From assembly GCA_002314195.1 (NCBI GenBank), contig DCCQ01000110.1, forward strand, positions 1-10,509: a stretch of DNA of 10,509 bases, written 5' to 3'. The translations under genes and the position numbers were made by a program. This DNA is from Bacteroidales bacterium UBA1077 (GTDB lineage Bacteria; Bacteroidota; Bacteroidia; Bacteroidales; UBA932). The number at the start of each line of letters is the position of its first letter. Position 1 is the stretch's first letter. This document shows positions 7,192 to 10,509 of the stretch, in pieces. The notes under the pieces were generated by a model. That model was not told the DNA's origin. It worked only from the letters and a program-made list of their open reading frames with translations, and did not search any database.

Positions 7192-9624
7192 TTATTCTCC
7201 CTTTACGTCTTCCAACTTCAACATGGCGTCAATCTTCATCAAGCATTCAGTATAGTGCTGCTTCAGAACAGGATCCTTGGTCTTTTGCGAGGCAATGTCA
7301 GAACGAAGTTTCCTGAGATCCGCGCGGATGAGTGTCTTGTAACCATAATCCGCCATGTCCAACGTCACGGTCAATCCTCCTCTGGAATGCCATTCCAACA
7401 GTTTCTTGCAGTCCGCAAGGTAAGCCCGTTCAAGAACCCGGACGTGGATGTCGCTCTCCTTGTCACCATAGACATCTTTCCAGACAGCCTTGCGGACATC
7501 CGTCAAATATGATAAAGGATTGTAGACCTTTTCTGGATCCGCCGCAAAGCCATCATCCATACGCATCAGGACACCAACGTTCAGCAATCTGTTTAGGACA
7601 GCGGCCTGCATCTCCTGAACACCTCTGGTGTTGGTGAGGGCCATGTCGAACTTTCGTATGTAGGGCTGGCCGATGAGCCACTCCGGCATATTGAACGCAT
7701 GCTCGGAAAGGAAGCCAAGAGCTTCTTTCTGCTTGCCGACATCCGGCAGATAATAGACCGGCCCTGGTTGGTCAGTGGTCTTATAATCCTCATACACTCC
7801 GGTCACAAGAACCGTGACATGTCCCATGTAGCGGCTCCATTGCTTCTGAACTTTCCTGTAAAGATCTTCAAGGTCGGTATAGTCATGAGCCTCCTGATAA
7901 GTCCATCTCTCAAGGCTGTCGGTCACTATCTTTAGGTTTGACAGACCATAACCGGCCGATTTTATCGGATCATCGCCAAGATCCTCAGTCTGTCCCCTCG
8001 GGTCAGACTGAAGCAGGAACTGACGGATATACTTGCATTTTGGATCATCCGCATGGGTCTTTACGAAATCATTCAGCATAAGCCTCTCGTCCTCAGGAGA
8101 TTTCACTCCAGGGAACAGCCTGTACCCCCATTCGATGGCGAACCTGTCATATTCCCCGATCTTAGGGAAAAGGGACAGGCCTTTGTCTTCTGGCTGAGCC
8201 ACATAATTGAAACGGGCGTAATCCATTATGGATGGTGTGGTTCCATATTCAGCGGTAAAGGCCGCGCTCCGCAGGGAGTCTGTCGGGAAAGCGCTGCTCG
8301 CCCCGAAATTATGCATCAGTCCGAGGGTATGGCCGACCTCATGGCACACAAGGTACCTGACAAGCCGTCCCATCAGTTCATCGTCATACACCATTTTTCT
8401 TGCTTGGGGATCAACCTGTCCGCATTGAATCATGTACCAGTCATGGAGTAGTTTCATCGCATTATGGTAAATGCAGACATGGCTGTTTATGATTTCTCCG
8501 GAGCGTGGGTCAGCGACCGACGGCCCGTAGGAATTCTCCACGTATGACGGAAAATATTCAATCATTGAATATCTTGCGTCAAGAGGGTCAAAATCGGGAT
8601 CTTCCTCTTTCGTAGGGACTGTCTTTGCCACTATCGCATTGCTGAATCCTGCCGCTCTGAACGCTTCCTGCCAATCCTCCACGCCTTTCTTGAAATATTC
8701 CGTCCATTTCTTCGGAATGGCAGGAGACAGGTAGAAGACTATCGGTTTGACAGGGTCAACAATTTTCCCGGCGAAATACGCCTCAGGATCAGAAGGTTCC
8801 AACTTCCACCTGTTGATGTAGGAGGTTTTAACCGCCCTTTGCGCTCCATCGAATCCATAATCATACTGCCTGCGGCTGAAATACCCTACCCTGCTGTCGG
8901 AATATCTCGGCAGCATAGGAGTCCGAGGAAGCAACAGCAATGAATTGTGAATCTGAATCGTCGCGACTCTTAACCCCTCATCCTCGATGACATCGCTGCT
9001 CCCGCTAAGTGAATATGTCTTCGTGGACAACACATCGATGTTCGAAGGAAAACTTTTGATATAATCGATGTAGCTGCTCTTGTCCTCAAGACTGCCTATC
9101 GAATACTTCTTTTTCAGATGATAATCCAAGCCGAACGCAAGCAGATCCTTACGGAAAAGGTCCGTGACCTCTATCATGGCGTTCCCGTCAGCCGACTTTC
9201 CGACGACATCGAACGTGGCCATTATCGTAGGCAGCATGCAGTCCTTCACCGCCTGGGCCAACTCGCTCCCGTCAGCCGCGACCTTCCTGAAAGATTTCGC
9301 TCTCAATTCGATCTTGTCATCTCCACGTTTTTCCCACACAAAAACCCTTTCGTCTATGCTCTCGCTGCGGAACCCCATGTCCATGGATGTCCTGGCACGG
9401 CATGTCACCAACAACATCTCCCTACTGAAAAGCGAATCCGGGATTTCGAACCAATAGCGATCCTGATAGTTCCAGACATTGAAAAAACCCTTGTCACAAA
9501 CCCCTTCGGATTTGACTTTGCCAACAATCTCGGCCTCTGCCCCATAAGAGTCAACAGCCGTAGCCATAATCAAGAATGACGCGATGACAAATGTCAAAGC
9601 ATAGATAAAAAGACTATTTCTCAT
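7192..9624 (-). CDS. Secreted zinc-dependent metalloprotease, Met-zincin type (DUF5118/DUF5117 family)
   Basis: This 810-residue exported protease is predicted to act in the periplasm or outside the cell. A signal peptide (MRNSLFIYALTFVIASF, cleavage near SYGA-EAE, residues 29-32) has no lipobox. The N-terminal part (about 35-90, FFNVWNYQDRYWFEIPDSLF) matches DUF5118, and about 90-280 matches DUF5117. The catalytic domain starts near 295 (VKPIVFYLSPAIPKKW, GVEDWQEAFRAAGF). It carries the extended zinc motif HEVGHTLGLMH at 428-438: His428, His432 and His438 bind zinc and Glu429 is the general base. The Met-turn SIMDY follows, with Met467. All catalytic residues are intact. I chose the ATG at 9624; the frame continues to a TTG at 9645, but starting there would place seven extra residues before an already good signal peptide. 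This is the first gene of the operon, so its leader probably controls all four genes. Substrates are unknown. Confidence 0.93.
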   Translation of the reverse strand: MRNSLFIYALTFVIASFLIMATAVDSYGAEAEIVGKVKSEGVCDKGFFNVWNYQDRYWFEIPDSLFSREMLLVTCRARTSMDMGFRSESIDERVFVWEKRGDDKIELRAKSFRKVAADGSELAQAVKDCMLPTIMATFDVVGKSADGNAMIEVTDLFRKDLLAFGLDYHLKKKYSIGSLEDKSSYIDYIKSFPSNIDVLSTKTYSLSGSSDVIEDEGLRVATIQIHNSLLLLPRTPMLPRYSDSRVGYFSRRQYDYGFDGAQRAVKTSYINRWKLEPSDPEAYFAGKIVDPVKPIVFYLSPAIPKKWTEYFKKGVEDWQEAFRAAGFSNAIVAKTVPTKEEDPDFDPLDARYSMIEYFPSYVENSYGPSVADPRSGEIINSHVCIYHNAMKLLHDWYMIQCGQVDPQARKMVYDDELMGRLVRYLVCHEVGHTLGLMHNFGASSAFPTDSLRSAAFTAEYGTTPSIMDYARFNYVAQPEDKGLSLFPKIGEYDRFAIEWGYRLFPGVKSPEDERLMLNDFVKTHADDPKCKYIRQFLLQSDPRGQTEDLGDDPIKSAGYGLSNLKIVTDSLERWTYQEAHDYTDLEDLYRKVQKQWSRYMGHVTVLVTGVYEDYKTTDQPGPVYYLPDVGKQKEALGFLSEHAFNMPEWLIGQPYIRKFDMALTNTRGVQEMQAAVLNRLLNVGVLMRMDDGFAADPEKVYNPLSYLTDVRKAVWKDVYGDKESDIHVRVLERAYLADCKKLLEWHSRGGLTVTLDMADYGYKTLIRADLRKLRSDIASQKTKDPVLKQHYTECLMKIDAMLKLEDVKGE

Positions 9625-9729
9625 AAAATAAAAAGTACAAGACAACCCAACCGTAACAACCAGACAAGAATTGGGGATATGTCGGTTATCTTTGGACGAT
9701 TGTCATTAAATTCGTTTCCGCGCACACTT

Positions 9730-9745
9730 GATCAACGCGTTGATC
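9730..9745. promoter_or_regulatory. Perfect 16-bp palindrome, possible operator in the operon leader
   Basis: The sequence GATCAACGCGTTGATC is its own reverse complement over all 16 bases; the next pair outward (T at 9729, C at 9746) does not match. It sits about 17 bp downstream of the candidate -7 box of the minus-strand operon, roughly at +11 to +26. A dimeric repressor bound there could block transcription. A hairpin in the mRNA leader is the other option, but a perfect palindrome with no loop is more typical of a protein site. No transcription-factor gene lies within the window to pair with it. Confidence 0.4.
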
Positions 9746-9761
9746 CGAGCGTACCCAAACG

Positions 9762-9769
9762 CAAATATA
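9762..9769 (-). promoter_or_regulatory. Candidate Bacteroidota -7 box for the protease-receptor operon
   Basis: Read on the minus strand, this is TATATTTG, a full match to the Bacteroides TAnnTTTG -7 element. It lies behind a run of nine A residues. No clear TTTG is found at the -33 distance (TTCA lies 18 nt upstream), so this is half a promoter by consensus. A start of transcription near 9756 would leave a leader of about 130 nt before the ATG at 9624. Nothing else on this strand between 9625 and 9820 fits better. Confidence 0.35.
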
Positions 9770-9821
9770 ATTTTTTTTTACGAATTCTGAATTTCGAGTG
9801 ATATATATTTCACCATTACTA

Positions 9822-9953
9822 ATGACTATACAGGTAAAGAATCACCCAAATAGGCTATTTCCGACGGAACTGACATCCCAGAACGCGCCCCAAGACCGCT
9901 ACAGCGACGAGATCCTGGAGATCATCCGGAAGGCAGCAAAAACTATTTCTTAA
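9822..9953 (+). pseudogene. Degenerate copy of a helicase 3' end (HRDC tail) within a 43-codon open frame
   Basis: The last 16 codons here (9906-9953, including the stop) align without gaps to the last 16 codons of the helicase at the left edge (1478-1525). By hand count 39 of 48 bases are identical, and 25 of the first 27. The encoded tails are DEILEIIRKAAKTIS here and DEILEIIRKTAKSKS there. The preceding DRYS also fits an HRDC domain, which often has ERYG-like residues before DEIL, but upstream of about 9897 I see no likeness to the helicase. The frame is open back to an ATG at 9822, so a 43-residue peptide could be made, with no evidence that it is. The best reading is the remnant of a second helicase gene, or of a duplicated 3' end, left beside the operon promoter. 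Confidence 0.6.
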
Positions 9954-10052
9954 TATTTAACCATAAATAATGAATATCCCGGAGACCAAGGACAGCATTA
10001 GCCAGACCACAACCAATTAATCTTTCGCTTTTTTGCATTCCTGAGGATTTCC

Positions 10053-10068
10053 AAAATCAAATGATTTT
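10053..10068. repeat. AT-rich inverted repeat upstream of the methyltransferase
   Basis: Arms of 7 bp (AAAATCA and TGATTTT) match perfectly around a 2-bp spacer. The site lies about 35 bp upstream of the methyltransferase start codon and just before TAATATTG (10072-10079), which is one mismatch from the TAnnTTTG -7 element. It could be an operator, but an AT-rich repeat of this size can occur by chance. Confidence 0.25.
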
Positions 10069-10102
10069 CAGTAATATTGCATTCTGATTCTTCAGTAAGG
10101 CC

Positions 10103-10509
10103 ATGCAAGAGCGACACACGGACAGAGAACGGTATTTCAGGGAGTTGGCCCAGACTTCCAAGGAGTTTTACATAGACTATCTTCAGAAGTTCAAGAGCAT
10201 CGGGACCGGAACACGGGTTCTGGAGATCGGATGCGGCGAGGGCGGGAACCTTCTTCCGTTTGCCGAAGTGGGATGCCATGTGACAGGCATCGACTTGGCT
10301 GCCAACAAGATAGAAAATGCAAAGGAATATTTTGCCAAAAGGAATATGTCAGGCGAGTTCATCAGCGGAAATTTCTTGAATATGCCCGCTCGGGATGACC
10401 GTTTTGACATCGTGCTGATCCACGACGTGATCGAGCATATCGAGCCGGAAGACAAGCCGGCCTTCTTCTGGGGCATAAAGAAGTTCCTGAAGCCCGACGG
10501 AATCGTGTT
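10103..10509 (+). CDS. Class I SAM-dependent methyltransferase (3' end cut by window)
   Basis: This frame runs off the right edge; 135 codons are visible. The ATG at 10103 is the first start after an in-frame TGA at 10085. Motif I, VLEIGCGEGGN (39-49), is the glycine-rich S-adenosylmethionine loop. The acidic residue at the end of strand 2, Asp64 in VTGIDLA, would bind the ribose hydroxyls. FDIVLIHDVIEHI (101-113) is the strand-4 region of the UbiE-like and small-molecule methyltransferases, and KKFLKPDGIV, at the cut, leads into strand 5. It is a cytoplasmic enzyme that moves a methyl group from SAM to an acceptor which cannot be named from this half. An N-terminal helix (YFRELAQTSKEFYIDYL) precedes the fold. 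It is transcribed away from the protease operon and probably has no functional link to it. Confidence 0.92.
   Translation, partial: MQERHTDRERYFRELAQTSKEFYIDYLQKFKSIGTGTRVLEIGCGEGGNLLPFAEVGCHVTGIDLAANKIENAKEYFAKRNMSGEFISGNFLNMPARDDRFDIVLIHDVIEHIEPEDKPAFFWGIKKFLKPDGIV

Larger units (their letters stand above)
9625..10102. other. Intergenic region between operon start and methyltransferase
   Basis: This stretch of 478 bp has no convincing intact gene. From the left it holds the protease leader, the 16-bp palindrome, the candidate -7 box with its A/T tract (9762-9780), an AT-rich segment (9781-9821), the helicase-tail remnant (9822-9953), and an AT-rich spacer to the methyltransferase start. 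The spacer contains an inverted repeat, AAAATCA-aa-TGATTTT (10053-10068), about 35 bp before the methyltransferase ATG. Minus-strand open frames running into the methyltransferase lack any family features and are treated as shadows. Confidence 0.6.

Noticed and set aside
9118..9579. 153-codon plus-strand frame opposite the protease gene
   Set aside because: It is fully antisense to the conserved N-terminal part of the Met-zincin and has no recognisable domain.
9625..9645. Longer protease start at a TTG (9645)
   Set aside because: The ATG at 9624 begins a normal signal peptide; the seven extra residues add nothing and the start codon is rare.
9749..9779. GCGT...ACGC hairpin followed by nine T residues as a plus-strand terminator
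   Set aside because: The stem is four pairs only, the T-run begins 8 nt after it, and no plus-strand gene lies upstream. The A/T tract is better explained as promoter context of the minus-strand operon.
9998..10476. Two minus-strand frames of 93 and 97 codons (9998-10279 and 10183-10476)
   Set aside because: They overlap the plus-strand methyltransferase with clear SAM-binding motifs, and neither has domain features.
1..10509. CRISPR array, tRNA, transposase or integrase
   Set aside because: I looked for regularly spaced repeats, cloverleaf-like tails and DDE or tyrosine recombinase motifs and saw none.

Overview
The window is a piece of a Bacteroidota genome, most likely of the order Bacteroidales. 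The evidence is a CarboxypepD-type plus plug plus barrel TonB-dependent receptor, a zinc-dependent Met-zincin of the DUF5118/DUF5117 type, a DUF4876-like lipoprotein with an acidic stretch after its Cys, starts that lack Shine-Dalgarno sequences, and one TAnnTTTG-type -7 box. Base composition looks close to 50% G+C. No rRNA, tRNA, CRISPR array or insertion sequence was seen.

Layout. From the left edge to 1525 (+) lies the C-terminal two-thirds or so of a PIF1/RecD-like DNA helicase ending in an HRDC domain. Convergent to it, from 9624 down to 1571 (-), is a compact four-gene operon. Its order of transcription is a secreted Met-zincin protease, a TonB-dependent outer-membrane receptor, a DUF4876-like lipoprotein, and a second outer-membrane beta-barrel that resembles DUF6850 proteins. 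The gaps are 5 nt, 35 nt, and an overlap or near-abutment, so co-transcription and partial translational coupling are very likely. The roughly 480-bp region from 9625 to 10102 contains the operon leader, with a candidate -7 box and a perfect 16-bp palindrome. It also holds a degenerate copy of the helicase's 3' end, inside a 43-codon open frame. From 10103 to the right edge (+) is the N-terminal part of a class I SAM-dependent methyltransferase.

How the genes may work together (inference). All four operon products carry export signals and belong at the cell envelope. A protease exported with a TonB-dependent receptor, a lipoprotein that is probably surface-exposed, and an extra barrel suggests a capture, process and import machine for a proteinaceous or protein-bound nutrient. 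It would be analogous to SusCD or RagAB but has no SusD. The substrate is unknown. The helicase and methyltransferase look like unrelated chromosomal flanks. Because a copy of the helicase tail lies on each side of the operon, the operon may have been inserted at, or rearranged around, a helicase 3' end.
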